Notes under the pieces: model-generated
Database searches by the model: none
What the model saw: only the letters and a program-made list of their open reading frames with translations
What the model was told of the DNA's origin: nothing
Source of the DNA: Bacteroides sp. ET71
Lineage (GTDB): Bacteria; Bacteroidota; Bacteroidia; Bacteroidales; Bacteroidaceae
Reading direction: 5' to 3'
DNA length: 64,000 bases
Assembly (NCBI RefSeq): GCF_023336905.1
Contig: NZ_JAMBLS010000019.1
Span: 1-64,000, forward strand
Position numbers and translations under genes: made by a program
In this document: piece by piece, positions 9,058-17,390 of the stretch
Layout of the letters: each line of letters starts with the position of its first letter
How positions within the stretch are numbered: the stretch's first letter is position 1

Positions 9058-10362
9058 TCACTGCCCCATCAGATAGGCCTTGAAGGCGGGGAAGTCCTTC
9101 GGCATCGGCACGCTCTGTTTGGTGCCCTGCATGAAGGCCTGGAGCTTGGCGGGGATGTCGACGGGCTGGCCGATGATGCGCTCCACCGTGTCCTTGAACT
9201 TGGCCGGATGGGCGGTCTCCAGAAAGACGCCCGTCTCGCCGGGACGTAGCCCCTCCTGCAAAGCGCGGTAGCCGCAGGCGCCGTGGGGGTCGAGCAGGTA
9301 GCGGTGCTGCTGCCACGTGGTGCGCACGGTGTCGGCAATCTGCTCGTCGGTGTACGTGGCGCCGCTGATGTCGGCCGAGATGGCTTCGTGGCTGCCGTCG
9401 TAGAGGGCCAGGATGCGGGCGAAGTTGCTGGGCGCACCCACGTCCATGGCGTTGGCGATGGTGGCGATGCTGGGACGGGGCGAATAGACACCCGTGCGCA
9501 GGTACTGATAGAAGATGTCGTTGCGGTTGTTGGCGGCAATGAAGCGGCTGACGGGCAGGCCCATGCGGGCGGCAAACAGCCCTGCGGTGATGTTGCCGAA
9601 GTTGCCGCTGGGCACGCACACCACCACCCCGCCGTCGGCACGACCGGCGCGCTTCAACTGGGCGTAGGCATGGAAGTAGTAGAACGACTGCGGCAGGAAG
9701 CGCGCCACGTTGATGCTGTTGGCACTGGTCAGGCGCATGTGGGCGTTGAGGTCGGCATCCATGAAGGCGTCCTTCACTAAGGCCTGGCAGTCGTCGAAGG
9801 TGCCGTCCACCTCGATGGCCGTGATGTTGCGGCCCAGGGTGGTGAACTGCTTCTCCTGTATCTCACTGACCTTGCCCTTGGGGTAGAGCACGTAGACGCG
9901 GATGCCCTCCACGCCCAGGAAGCCGTTGGCCACGGCACTGCCCGTGTCGCCCGACGTGGCCACGAGTACATTGACCTCGCCCGCACCCTCGCGGCGGATG
10001 AAGTAGCCCAGCAGGCGGGCCATGAAGCGCGCCCCCACGTCCTTGAAGGCCAGCGTGGGGCCGTGGAAGAGCTCGAGCGAATGGATACGGTCGGTGACGG
10101 GCACGAGCGGTATGTCGAAGCTCATCGTGTCGCGCACCAGTTCGTGCAGCGTGTCCTGCGGGATGTCGTCGCCAAAGAAGGCGTCGGCCACGCGGCAGGC
10201 GATGTCGGGCAGGGTCATGCGGTCAATCTGTTCATAGAACTCAGGCGGGAGCGGATGGATATGCTCCGGCATATAGAGGCCCTTGTCGGGGGCGAGTCCG
10301 CGCACCACAGCTTCCTGAAGGGTGGCGGCGGGCGACTGGTGGTTGGTGCTGTAATAGTTCAT
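9058..10362 (-). CDS. thrC: Threonine synthase
   Basis: A 434-residue PLP enzyme of fold type II that turns O-phosphohomoserine into threonine. The PLP lysine is in GPTLAFKDVGARFM, and the phosphate-binding loop region VATSGDTGSAVANGF follows. It starts 4 nt after the apgM-like gene and is the last gene of the leftward thr operon. The length matches the shorter bacterial ThrC class. G+C is high, as in the rest of this operon. Confidence 0.95.
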   Translation of the reverse strand: MNYYSTNHQSPAATLQEAVVRGLAPDKGLYMPEHIHPLPPEFYEQIDRMTLPDIACRVADAFFGDDIPQDTLHELVRDTMSFDIPLVPVTDRIHSLELFHGPTLAFKDVGARFMARLLGYFIRREGAGEVNVLVATSGDTGSAVANGFLGVEGIRVYVLYPKGKVSEIQEKQFTTLGRNITAIEVDGTFDDCQALVKDAFMDADLNAHMRLTSANSINVARFLPQSFYYFHAYAQLKRAGRADGGVVVCVPSGNFGNITAGLFAARMGLPVSRFIAANNRNDIFYQYLRTGVYSPRPSIATIANAMDVGAPSNFARILALYDGSHEAISADISGATYTDEQIADTVRTTWQQHRYLLDPHGACGYRALQEGLRPGETGVFLETAHPAKFKDTVERIIGQPVDIPAKLQAFMQGTKQSVPMPKDFPAFKAYLMGQ

Positions 10363-10366
10363 AAGT

Positions 10367-11578
10367 CTAAGCGTTCATGAATGTGTTAATGAATTGGTCT
10401 TCTTTCAGCAGGCCATACGAACCCTCGCAGGCGGCCACCTCGTCGAAGGTCTGCACAGCGTCGGGCTCGATGCCGGGATGCCAGACAAGGAAGGGCACGG
10501 GCTCGGCCGTGTGGGTGCGCACCTCGCAGGGCGTGGGATGGTCGGGCAGGACGGCGATGGCCACGGGTTCGGGCCAGTCCTTCACCGCCTCGTAGATGGG
10601 GCCGACGACGCGGCTGTCCAGGTCTTCGATGGTCTGGCGTTTCAGGGCGATGTCACCCTCGTGGCCGGCCTCATCGCTGGCCTCGATGTGCAGATAGACG
10701 AAGTCGTCGGTGCGCAGGGCGTCGAGGGCAGCGCGGACCTTGCCCTCGTAGTTGGTATCGTAGAGTCCGGTGGCGCCGGGCACGTCGATGCGCCGCAGTC
10801 CGGCATAGCGCCCGATGCCGCGGATAAGGTCGACGGCAGTGATGACCGCCCCGCTCCTCACCTGGGGGAAGCGGGCGGAGAACGGCTCCATCTGCGGACG
10901 ATAACCGGGGCTCCAGGGCCAGATGCTGTTGGCGGGGTCTTTGCCTTGGGCAATGCGTTGCTTGTTCAGCGGATGGTCGCGCAGCAGGTCTTGCGAGCGT
11001 AGGATGAGCGTGTCGAGCAGGTCGGCCGTCTGCTGCGCCTCGGGGCACTCGGCCTTAGGCAACAGCGGCCGCCAGGGCTGCAGGGGCACGTCGTGCGGCG
11101 GCGTGCAGTCCAGGCGCTTGTCGCCCCCGCGGATGACCAGCAGGTGGCGGTATTGCACGCCGGTGTAGAAGTGGACGCGCTCGTCGCCCAGCCGTTCTTG
11201 CAGGAAGCGAATGAGCGTGTCGGCCTCTTCGGTGGTGATGTGCCCGGCGGAGTGATTCTTCAGCAGGTCGCCCTCGAGGCAGACCAGGTTGCAGCGCATG
11301 GCCATGTCGCCCGGAGCGAGGTCGACGCCGATGCTGGCTGCCTCGAGCGGGCCGCGGCCTTCGTAGACGGTGGGCAGGTCATAGCCCAGCACAGACATGT
11401 TGGCCACTTCGCTGCCGGGGTGGAAGCCGGGGGCAACGGTGACGAGCCGCCCGTTGCGCCCCTGTCGCGCCAGCAGGTCCATCCAAGGGGTATGGGCGGC
11501 CTGGAGCAGCGTCCGTCCGCCCAGTTGCGGCAACGGATGGTCGGCCATGCCGTCGCCCAATATAATAATGTGTTTCAT
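10367..11578 (-). CDS. ApgM-like phosphoglycerate mutase homologue, probable homoserine kinase of the thr operon
   Basis: A 403-residue alkaline-phosphatase-superfamily protein of the ApgM (cofactor-independent phosphoglycerate mutase) type. It shows IILGDGMADHP at the N-terminus, the nucleophile region PGSEVANMSVLGYD, KNHSAGHI and, near the C-terminus, the metal ligands VLPDHPTP. It lies between thrA and thrC, and no GHMP-type homoserine kinase (ThrB) is present. ApgM-like proteins in this setting are thought to replace ThrB in Bacteroides; that is background knowledge plus context, not something the sequence proves. The start at MKHIII (11578) places the metal-binding GDG at the usual distance; the frame is open 20 codons further upstream, into the repeat tract. 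Confidence 0.85.
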   Translation of the reverse strand: MKHIIILGDGMADHPLPQLGGRTLLQAAHTPWMDLLARQGRNGRLVTVAPGFHPGSEVANMSVLGYDLPTVYEGRGPLEAASIGVDLAPGDMAMRCNLVCLEGDLLKNHSAGHITTEEADTLIRFLQERLGDERVHFYTGVQYRHLLVIRGGDKRLDCTPPHDVPLQPWRPLLPKAECPEAQQTADLLDTLILRSQDLLRDHPLNKQRIAQGKDPANSIWPWSPGYRPQMEPFSARFPQVRSGAVITAVDLIRGIGRYAGLRRIDVPGATGLYDTNYEGKVRAALDALRTDDFVYLHIEASDEAGHEGDIALKRQTIEDLDSRVVGPIYEAVKDWPEPVAIAVLPDHPTPCEVRTHTAEPVPFLVWHPGIEPDAVQTFDEVAACEGSYGLLKEDQFINTFMNA

Positions 11579-11621
11579 ATCGCTTCTTGTTTTTAGGGTT
11601 ATACTTGAGGGTTCTAAAATG

Positions 11622-11746
11622 CGACCCGTTGGCGTCAAAAATGCGTCGGGTCGCGTTTACAACCGCGTCGGGTCGGAGTTAAAAATGCGTCGGGTCGCAT
11701 TTTTAACGGCGTCGGGTCGCGTTTTTAACGCCAACGGGTTGCATTT
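11622..11746. repeat. 22-nt tandem repeat array between thrA and the apgM-like gene
   Basis: CGTCGGGTCG recurs at 11644, 11666, 11688 and 11710, an exact 22-nt period. A diverged copy lies at 11732 and an inverted copy at 11622. The outer copies form a near-perfect 19-nt inverted repeat (AAATGCGACCCGTTGGCGT at 11618-11636 against 11728-11746). Some units also form local hairpins, for example AAAAATGCG pairing with CGCATTTTT. It lies inside the operon, so it would be part of the mRNA. Confidence 0.85.
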
Positions 11747-11760
11747 CCGGCGCCGCTGCA

Positions 11761-14199
11761 TCAGACGTTCGCAATGCTCATGATGTCGGCAAAGACACCC
11801 GCGGCGGTCACGTCGGCTCCCGCGCCGTAGCCCTGAATCATCATCGGATACTCGCGGTAACGCTCGGTGGTCAGCAAGATGATATTGTTACTGCCCTCCA
11901 GCCCGTAGAACGGATGCCCGGGGGCCACCTCCATCAGTCCCACCGACGCCCGGCCGCCGTCCAGCCGCGCCACGAAGCGCCAGTGCTTGTGCTCGGCCTC
12001 CAGCTTCTGGCGGCGCGCCTCGAAGTCGGCGTCCAGCGTGGGCACCTTGCGCCAGAAGTCATCCAGCGAACCTTCGAAGAAGTCGTCGGGCACGAAGAGG
12101 TGTCGCTCCACATCACCCTGTTCGATGCGGTAACCCGCCTCGCGTGCCAGGATGACGAGCTTGCGGATGACGTCCTTGCCGCTGAGGTCGATGCGTGGGT
12201 CGGGCTCGGAGTAGCGCTCCTGCTGCGCCATGCGTATGGTCTGGCTGAAAGGCACGTCGGCGCTGAGCTGGTTGAAGATGTAGTTCAACGTGCCGCTCAG
12301 CACGGCCTCAATCTTCAGAATCTTGTCGCCGCTGTGGATAAGGTCGTTAATGGTGTTGATGATGGGCAGGCCCGCACCCACGTTGGTCTCGAACAGGTAC
12401 TTCACGCCCCGCTGACGCGCCGTCTGCTTCAGGCGGAGGTAATTCTCGTACTCGCTGGACGCGGCTATCTTGTTGGCCGCCACGACGGAGATGTTGTGCC
12501 GCAACAACTCCTCGTAGATGCCCGCCACGTCGGGGCTGGCCGTGCAGTCGACGAAGACGCTGTTGAATATGTTCATGCCGATGACGCCGTCGCGCAGCCG
12601 CTGCGTGTCGCTCTCCTGCCCCTTCTCCTTCAGCTCCTCGCGGAAGCGGGACAGGTCGAAGCCCTCGCGGCTGAACATTGAGCGCGAAGCGTCGGCAATG
12701 CCCACCACGTTCAGTTGCAGGCCGTTTTCCTGCATCAGCCGCTGCCGCTGGCTGTGAATCTGCTCGATAAGCTTGCCGCCCACCGTGCCTATGCCGCAGA
12801 TGAAGAGGTTCAGCACCTGATATTCGGACAGGAAGAACGAGTCGTGAATGACGTTGAGCGACTTGCGCAGCGACTTGCCGTCCACCACAAACGAGATATT
12901 GGTCTCACTGGCACCCTGCGCGCAGGCAATGACGTTGATGCCGTTCCGTCCCAACGTACCGAACAGCTTGCCCGCGATGCCCGGCGTATGCTTCATGTTC
13001 TCGCCCACGATGGCCACCGTGGCCAAGTCGCGCTCCACCTGCATAGGCGATATCTCACCCATCTCAATCTCCTTGGCAAACTCCTCCGTCAGCACGCTGC
13101 ACGCCAGGTCGGCATCGGCATTGCGCACACCGATAGACGTAGAGTTCTCTGACGACGCCTGCGACACCAGGAAGACACTGATGCCGTTCTTTGCCAGGGC
13201 CTTGAAGATGCGGTAGTTCACGCCAATCACCCCCACCATGCCCAGGCCCTGCACCGTGATGAGGCTCGTGTCGTTGATGGACGAGATACCCTTGATGGCC
13301 TTGCCCTGCGGACTGCTCACGGTCTGCTTGATGACCGTTCCCGCTCCCGCCGGGTTAAAGGTGTTTTTGATGAGGATAGGTATGTTCTTGTGGCACACGG
13401 GATAGATTGTCGGCGGATAGACCACCTTCGCGCCGAAGTTGCACAACTCCGTCGCCTCCACATAGCTCAGTTCGTTAATGGTATAGGCCGTAGAGATGAC
13501 CCTGGGATCGGCCGTCATGAATCCGTCCACGTCCGTCCAAATCTCCAGGCTGTCCGCATCCAGTGCCGCCGCGATGATGGCCGCCGTGTAGTCCGACCCG
13601 CCCCGGCCCAGGTTGGTCACCTCGCCCGTATCCTTGTCCGTGGCAATGAAGCCCGGTACCAATGCCAACGGAGGCAGTTCGCCGAAGGTCTCGCGCACCA
13701 GCCGGTTCGTCAGTTCCGTGTCCAGCACATGCTTCGAAAACTTCTTCTCCGTCTTGATGAAACTGCGCGAGTCATACCACCGCGCCCCCGTCAGTTGGGC
13801 GGCAATGATGGACGAAAGGCGTTCGCCGTAGCTCACAATCGTGTCCGACGTCTTCTGCGACAAGTCTTTGATGAGATAAATACCCTGGAAGATGTCCTTC
13901 AGTTCATTGAGCAACTCCCCCACCCGGCGCTGCATGGTCATCTGCGCGTCAAACTCCGGAATCACCCGCTTCACCATCTCCACGTGCCGGCTCACGATTT
14001 CGCGGAACTCGTCCTCATACGCCGCATCGCCAGCCGCCGCCATGCGCGAAGTCTTTATCAACTTGTCCGTAATGCCGCCCAATGCCGACACCACCACGAT
14101 GACCGGTTCACGACCAGCCTCCGCCTCGACAATGCGTTTCACACTCAATATGCTCTCCACGGAACCTACCGACGTTCCGCCGAATTTCATTACTTTCAT
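11761..14199 (-). CDS. thrA: Bifunctional aspartate kinase / homoserine dehydrogenase
   Basis: An 812-residue fusion that catalyses the first and third steps from aspartate to threonine and methionine. The kinase part begins MKVMKFGGTSVGS and has LGRGGSDYTA near residue 215; two ACT-type regulatory segments lie around 300-450; the dehydrogenase part starts near 460 (LFICGIGTVGGKLIEQ) with the catalytic region DLSGKDVIRKL near 690. The start at 14199 begins exactly at the conserved kinase N-terminus. The frame runs open upstream through the leader region, which should not be translated in this frame. It is the first gene of the thr operon. Confidence 0.95.
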   Translation of the reverse strand: MKVMKFGGTSVGSVESILSVKRIVEAEAGREPVIVVVSALGGITDKLIKTSRMAAAGDAAYEDEFREIVSRHVEMVKRVIPEFDAQMTMQRRVGELLNELKDIFQGIYLIKDLSQKTSDTIVSYGERLSSIIAAQLTGARWYDSRSFIKTEKKFSKHVLDTELTNRLVRETFGELPPLALVPGFIATDKDTGEVTNLGRGGSDYTAAIIAAALDADSLEIWTDVDGFMTADPRVISTAYTINELSYVEATELCNFGAKVVYPPTIYPVCHKNIPILIKNTFNPAGAGTVIKQTVSSPQGKAIKGISSINDTSLITVQGLGMVGVIGVNYRIFKALAKNGISVFLVSQASSENSTSIGVRNADADLACSVLTEEFAKEIEMGEISPMQVERDLATVAIVGENMKHTPGIAGKLFGTLGRNGINVIACAQGASETNISFVVDGKSLRKSLNVIHDSFFLSEYQVLNLFICGIGTVGGKLIEQIHSQRQRLMQENGLQLNVVGIADASRSMFSREGFDLSRFREELKEKGQESDTQRLRDGVIGMNIFNSVFVDCTASPDVAGIYEELLRHNISVVAANKIAASSEYENYLRLKQTARQRGVKYLFETNVGAGLPIINTINDLIHSGDKILKIEAVLSGTLNYIFNQLSADVPFSQTIRMAQQERYSEPDPRIDLSGKDVIRKLVILAREAGYRIEQGDVERHLFVPDDFFEGSLDDFWRKVPTLDADFEARRQKLEAEHKHWRFVARLDGGRASVGLMEVAPGHPFYGLEGSNNIILLTTERYREYPMMIQGYGAGADVTAAGVFADIMSIANV

Positions 14200-14244
14200 C
14201 GTATGCTGTATTAATGAAGTTACTGTATGTAAATAATATGTAGG

Positions 14245-14285
14245 AAAAAAGCCCGTTCTTGCCGGGCGGCCTCCGCAGGCGGAGG
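14245..14285 (-). terminator. Attenuator-type terminator in the thr leader
   Basis: On the minus strand, GCCCG (14263-14267 as read leftward) pairs with CGGGC (14251-14255), followed by six T (14245-14250). Directly upstream of it is a second hairpin, CCTCCG/CGGAGG (14270-14285). Both lie between the candidate leader peptide and thrA, in a transcript with no other upstream gene, so termination here would control the operon. Confidence 0.75.
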
Positions 14286-14337
14286 AAAAGAAAAACCGAA
14301 AATAATGTGTAACACGTAGAAACACGAAATACTATCC

Positions 14338-14397
14338 CTAACCCCGAAGGGTCATGGTGCGCATCGATGTGACGGTATGCGGATAATACTTGTCCAT
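14338..14397 (-). CDS. Candidate threonine-rich leader peptide of the thr operon
   Basis: A 19-codon frame, MDKYYPHTVTSMRTMTLRG, ending at TAG. Four of residues 8-16 are threonine. It begins about 40 nt after the -7 box TACATTTG (14435-14442) and ends 52 nt before the leader hairpins. Position, length and Thr codon cluster match the leader peptides that sense charged tRNA-Thr in proteobacteria, where ribosome stalling blocks the terminator. Overlapping the last codons and the stop, ACCC-TTCG-GGGT can fold into a UUCG tetraloop hairpin. No homologue is known to me, so this rests on layout and composition. Confidence 0.6.
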   Translation of the reverse strand: MDKYYPHTVTSMRTMTLRG

Positions 14398-14434
14398 AGC
14401 CTGGTTTCTATCGTTTCTGATGAATAAGATGTTG

Positions 14435-14442
14435 CAAATGTA
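14435..14442 (-). promoter_or_regulatory. -7 box of the thr operon promoter
   Basis: TACATTTG on the minus strand matches TAnnTTTG. TTG occurs at about the right distance upstream for -33. It places the transcript start about 30 nt before the leader peptide. Confidence 0.55.
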
Positions 14443-14527
14443 GCAATAAAAGCATACAATCTATCACTTCATCCCACTTTTTTGCGATAAAAGTGCAGAA
14501 TATGGCGGAAACTACCCATATTAATCG

Positions 14528-14535
14528 TACCTTTG
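14528..14535 (+). promoter_or_regulatory. -7 box of radA
   Basis: TACCTTTG matches TAnnTTTG and ends about 20 nt before the radA ATG, giving a very short leader. No TTTG is seen at -33. Confidence 0.5.
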
Positions 14536-14554
14536 ACCACAAATAAGCAACGAA

Positions 14555-15922
14555 ATGGCAAAAGAGAAGACCGTATATGTATGCAGCAACTGCGGGCAAG
14601 AATCGCCCAAGTGGCAAGGCAAATGTCCTTCGTGCGGACAATGGAATACCTTCGTCGAAGAAATCGTACGCAAGGAGCCTGCGGCACGCCCCTCACTGAC
14701 CGGACTGGCCAAAGCAAAGTCGAAGCCGGTGACACTAAACGAAATCAATGCCGATGACGAACCACGCATCGACATGCACGACGATGAACTGAACCGCGTG
14801 CTGGGCGGCGGACTGGTACGCGGCTCGCTGGTATTGCTGGGCGGAGAACCAGGCATCGGCAAATCCACACTTATCCTGCAAACCGTGTTGCGGATGCCCG
14901 AAAAGCGCATCCTCTACATATCGGGCGAAGAAAGCGCCCGCCAGTTGAAGTTGCGTGCCGACCGGCTAACCCACACATCGAGCGATTGCCTCATTGCCTG
15001 CGAGACTTCGTTGGAACAAATCTTCGTACATATTAAGAACACGCAACCCGACCTGGTCATCATCGACTCCATACAGACCATTTCAACCGAAAGCCTGGAA
15101 TCATCGCCGGGCAGCATCGCCCAGGTGAGGGAATGTGCCGCCTCCATTCTGCGCTTCGCCAAAGAGAGCCACACGCCTGTCATCCTCATCGGGCACATCA
15201 ACAAAGAAGGGAGCATCGCCGGCCCCAAAGTGCTGGAGCACATCGTAGACACGGTGCTGCAATTCGAGGGTGACCAACATTACATGTACCGCATCCTGCG
15301 CAGCATCAAGAATCGCTTCGGCAGCACAGCGGAACTGGGCATCTACGAGATGCGGCAGGATGGATTACGCCAGGTAAGCAACCCGTCGGAGCTATTGCTC
15401 AGCCAAGACCATGAAGGCATGAGTGGCGTGGCCATTGCTTCGGCCATCGAGGGCATACGCCCCTTCCTTATCGAAACGCAGGCACTGGTAAGCAGTGCGG
15501 TCTACGGCAACCCGCAACGTTCGGCCACCGGTTTCGACACACGACGAATGAACATGCTGCTGGCCGTACTGGAGAAGCGCGTAGGTTTCAAATTGGCACA
15601 AAAGGATGTTTTCCTGAACATTGCCGGCGGGCTGAAAGTAAACGACCCGGCCATCGACCTGGCAGTCATCAGCGCCATACTGAGCAGCAACATGGATGCC
15701 GCCATCGAGGCTGAGGTATGCATGGCTGGCGAAGTGGGCCTATCGGGCGAAATCCGCCCCGTAAACCGCATCGAACAGCGCATCGGCGAGGCGGAGAAAC
15801 TAGGTTTCCGCCAATTCATCCTGCCCCGGCAGAACCTGCAAGGACTGAATACGGCAAAGATAAAAATAGAACTGATACCCGTGCGCAAGGTAGAAGAAGC
15901 CTTCCGCTGCCTCTTCGGATAA
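14555..15922 (+). CDS. radA: DNA repair protein RadA
   Basis: A 455-residue RadA/Sms protein, an ATP-driven helicase-like factor that extends heteroduplex during recombination. In order: a C4 zinc finger (Cys10, 13, 24, 27 in CSNCGQ and CPSCGQW), Walker A GGEPGIGKST (96-105), the RadA motif KNRFG, and a C-terminal Lon-protease-like domain from about 275. Length and order are standard. It diverges from the thr operon. Confidence 0.96.
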   Translation: MAKEKTVYVCSNCGQESPKWQGKCPSCGQWNTFVEEIVRKEPAARPSLTGLAKAKSKPVTLNEINADDEPRIDMHDDELNRVLGGGLVRGSLVLLGGEPGIGKSTLILQTVLRMPEKRILYISGEESARQLKLRADRLTHTSSDCLIACETSLEQIFVHIKNTQPDLVIIDSIQTISTESLESSPGSIAQVRECAASILRFAKESHTPVILIGHINKEGSIAGPKVLEHIVDTVLQFEGDQHYMYRILRSIKNRFGSTAELGIYEMRQDGLRQVSNPSELLLSQDHEGMSGVAIASAIEGIRPFLIETQALVSSAVYGNPQRSATGFDTRRMNMLLAVLEKRVGFKLAQKDVFLNIAGGLKVNDPAIDLAVISAILSSNMDAAIEAEVCMAGEVGLSGEIRPVNRIEQRIGEAEKLGFRQFILPRQNLQGLNTAKIKIELIPVRKVEEAFRCLFG

Positions 15923-15993
15923 GGACAAAAAAAATAGCCCCACAAATCACTTGCAAGACTACCTTCTATATTATGGCATATTAAATTAAGTAG

Positions 15994-16068
15994 TGGACGT
16001 TGACGGATTCGAACCGCCGACCCTCTGCTTGTAAGGCAGACGCTCTGAACCAGCTGAGCTAAACGTCC
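15994..16068 (-). tRNA. tRNA-Val (anticodon UAC), copy 1
   Basis: Cloverleaf on the minus strand with acceptor GGACGTT/AACGTCC, anticodon loop CTTACAA, T-loop TTCGAAT and discriminator A. It is identical to the copy 110 nt to the right and is probably processed from the same transcript. Confidence 0.95.
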
Positions 16069-16103
16069 GTCTTTTGTTCTTGGGGAAGTGTATTCATTGC
16101 TGG

Positions 16104-16178
16104 TGGACGTTGACGGATTCGAACCGCCGACCCTCTGCTTGTAAGGCAGACGCTCTGAACCAGCTGAGCTAAACGTCC
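16104..16178 (-). tRNA. tRNA-Val (anticodon UAC), copy 2
   Basis: The sequence is identical to copy 1, including the anticodon loop CTTACAA. It is nearer the shared promoter. Tandem duplication of tRNA-Val is common and keeps both genes identical by conversion. Confidence 0.95.
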
Positions 16179-16204
16179 GTTACACTTCCGTTTCAAAAGC
16201 GATG

Positions 16205-16235
16205 CAAAGGTACGGCTTATTTTGAGACTACCAAA
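16205..16235 (-). promoter_or_regulatory. Bacteroidota-type promoter of the tRNA-Val pair
   Basis: TTTG (16232-16235) and TACCTTTG (16205-16212) on the minus strand with a 19-nt spacer. This is the same full-consensus layout as at the other two tRNA units. Confidence 0.78.
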
Positions 16236-16500
16236 ACTTTTTCCTATTATTTTTCTCTCTTTTTTCCGTCCTATTCCCCTAAAGATTGTTTTTCAACACA
16301 TTAAGTATTTTGTTTTTATACGCACAAAGAAAGAAGAGAGCTCTTCGCACCAGCATTTTTTGCTTACTTCTCCTATAAGTATCATCATCACAAGATTAAT
16401 AAATCTCTGCCTTTATAGCTTTTTTTAGCCTTCAGCAGTAAGAAAAACTTTTCCTTTGCCTTACCTTTGGAGCATCAAAATAAGATAATAAGAAACATCT
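16236..16500. other. Gene-free region upstream of the GH16 gene
   Basis: A T-rich stretch between the tRNA-Val promoter and the GH16 start. A TACCTTTG (-7 type) at 16462-16469 lies about 30 nt before the ATG and is the likely GH16 promoter; no matching -33 box is seen. Nothing else is recognised. Confidence 0.5.
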
Positions 16501-17283
16501 ATGCGAAAAAAAAGAATCATGGCCGCCCTATGCGGATGCTGCCTTGCACTGGCCAGTCAAGCCCAGCAGGCAACGTATGAATTGGTTTGGGAAGATCATT
16601 TTGACGGAAGCACTTTCAATGAAGCATATTGGAGCAAGATTCCCCGGGGAAAGGCAAACTGGAACCGCCACATGTCCAACGCTAATACGCTATATGCCCT
16701 GAAAGATGGGAACCTGATATTGCGTGGCATCTGCAACAACGGGGCGTTGCCTCAAGACACGGCACGCTACCTCACCGGAGGGCTGTACACCAAGGGAAAG
16801 CTTAACGTAAGGCATGGCAAAGTGGAAGTACGTGCCAGGCTGGGCCGGGCACAAGGGGCTTGGCCTGCCATCTGGATGCTGCCTGAAAACGCCAAGTGGC
16901 CCGACGGGGGAGAAATAGACATCATGGAACATTTAAACCATGACGACTTCGTTTACCAGACCGTGCACTCCCATTATACCTATATATTGAAGAATGACAG
17001 TATCCCTCCCCACGAAGGAACCGGAACTATCAACCGAGACGATTACAACACTTATGCGGTAGAAATCCTGCCGGACAGCCTGGTATTCTCTATCAATGGG
17101 GAAAAGACGTTCACTTATCCGCGTATTGAGACGGAGCAACCGGGGCAGTATCCTTTCGGCACGCCCTATTACCTGCTGGTGGACATGCAGATAGAAGGCC
17201 CGTGGGTGGGGAAAGCCCGTCCTGAGGAGCTGCCTGTGGAGATGTCGGTAGACTGGGTAAAAGTGTACCGGTTGCGTGAATGA
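16501..17283 (+). CDS. Secreted glycoside hydrolase family 16 enzyme (beta-glucanase-like)
   Basis: A 260-residue protein with an N-terminal signal peptide ending near SQAQQ (about 22). The GH16 catalytic motif is GEIDIMEH at 137-144: Glu138 as nucleophile, Asp140, and Glu143 as acid/base. WPAIWMLPE ahead of it is also typical. GH16 enzymes of this kind cut beta-1,3 or beta-1,3-1,4 glucans or galactans. There are no SusC/SusD partners next to it, so it stands outside a utilisation locus and the substrate is not set by context. Confidence 0.9.
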   Translation: MRKKRIMAALCGCCLALASQAQQATYELVWEDHFDGSTFNEAYWSKIPRGKANWNRHMSNANTLYALKDGNLILRGICNNGALPQDTARYLTGGLYTKGKLNVRHGKVEVRARLGRAQGAWPAIWMLPENAKWPDGGEIDIMEHLNHDDFVYQTVHSHYTYILKNDSIPPHEGTGTINRDDYNTYAVEILPDSLVFSINGEKTFTYPRIETEQPGQYPFGTPYYLLVDMQIEGPWVGKARPEELPVEMSVDWVKVYRLRE

Positions 17284-17293
17284 ACACCCAAAA

Positions 17294-17371
17294 GGCGCGG
17301 ACTACGCAGAGGCCCGCACAAGAATGATGCCCATACAGGCACATCCGGGACACATCTGCGCAATCCGCGCC
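17294..17371 (-). terminator. Possible terminator between GH16 and carB
   Basis: GGCGCGGA (17294-17301) and a following ACGCAGA pair with TCTGCGC and TCCGCGCC (17364-17371). The minus strand then reads TTTT. The stem is interrupted and the loop is long, so it is a weak call; it would serve the converging genes. Confidence 0.4.
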
Positions 17372-17390
17372 TTCCTTCACTGCACAAGAA

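Noticed and set aside
8865-11746. CRISPR-like arrays
   Set aside because: Units are contiguous or have no unique spacers of constant length, and no cas genes are nearby. They are simple tandem repeats.
14200-14325. N-terminal extension of ThrA read in the upstream open frame
   Set aside because: It would translate the terminator hairpin and the non-conserved leader. The conserved kinase N-terminus begins at 14199.
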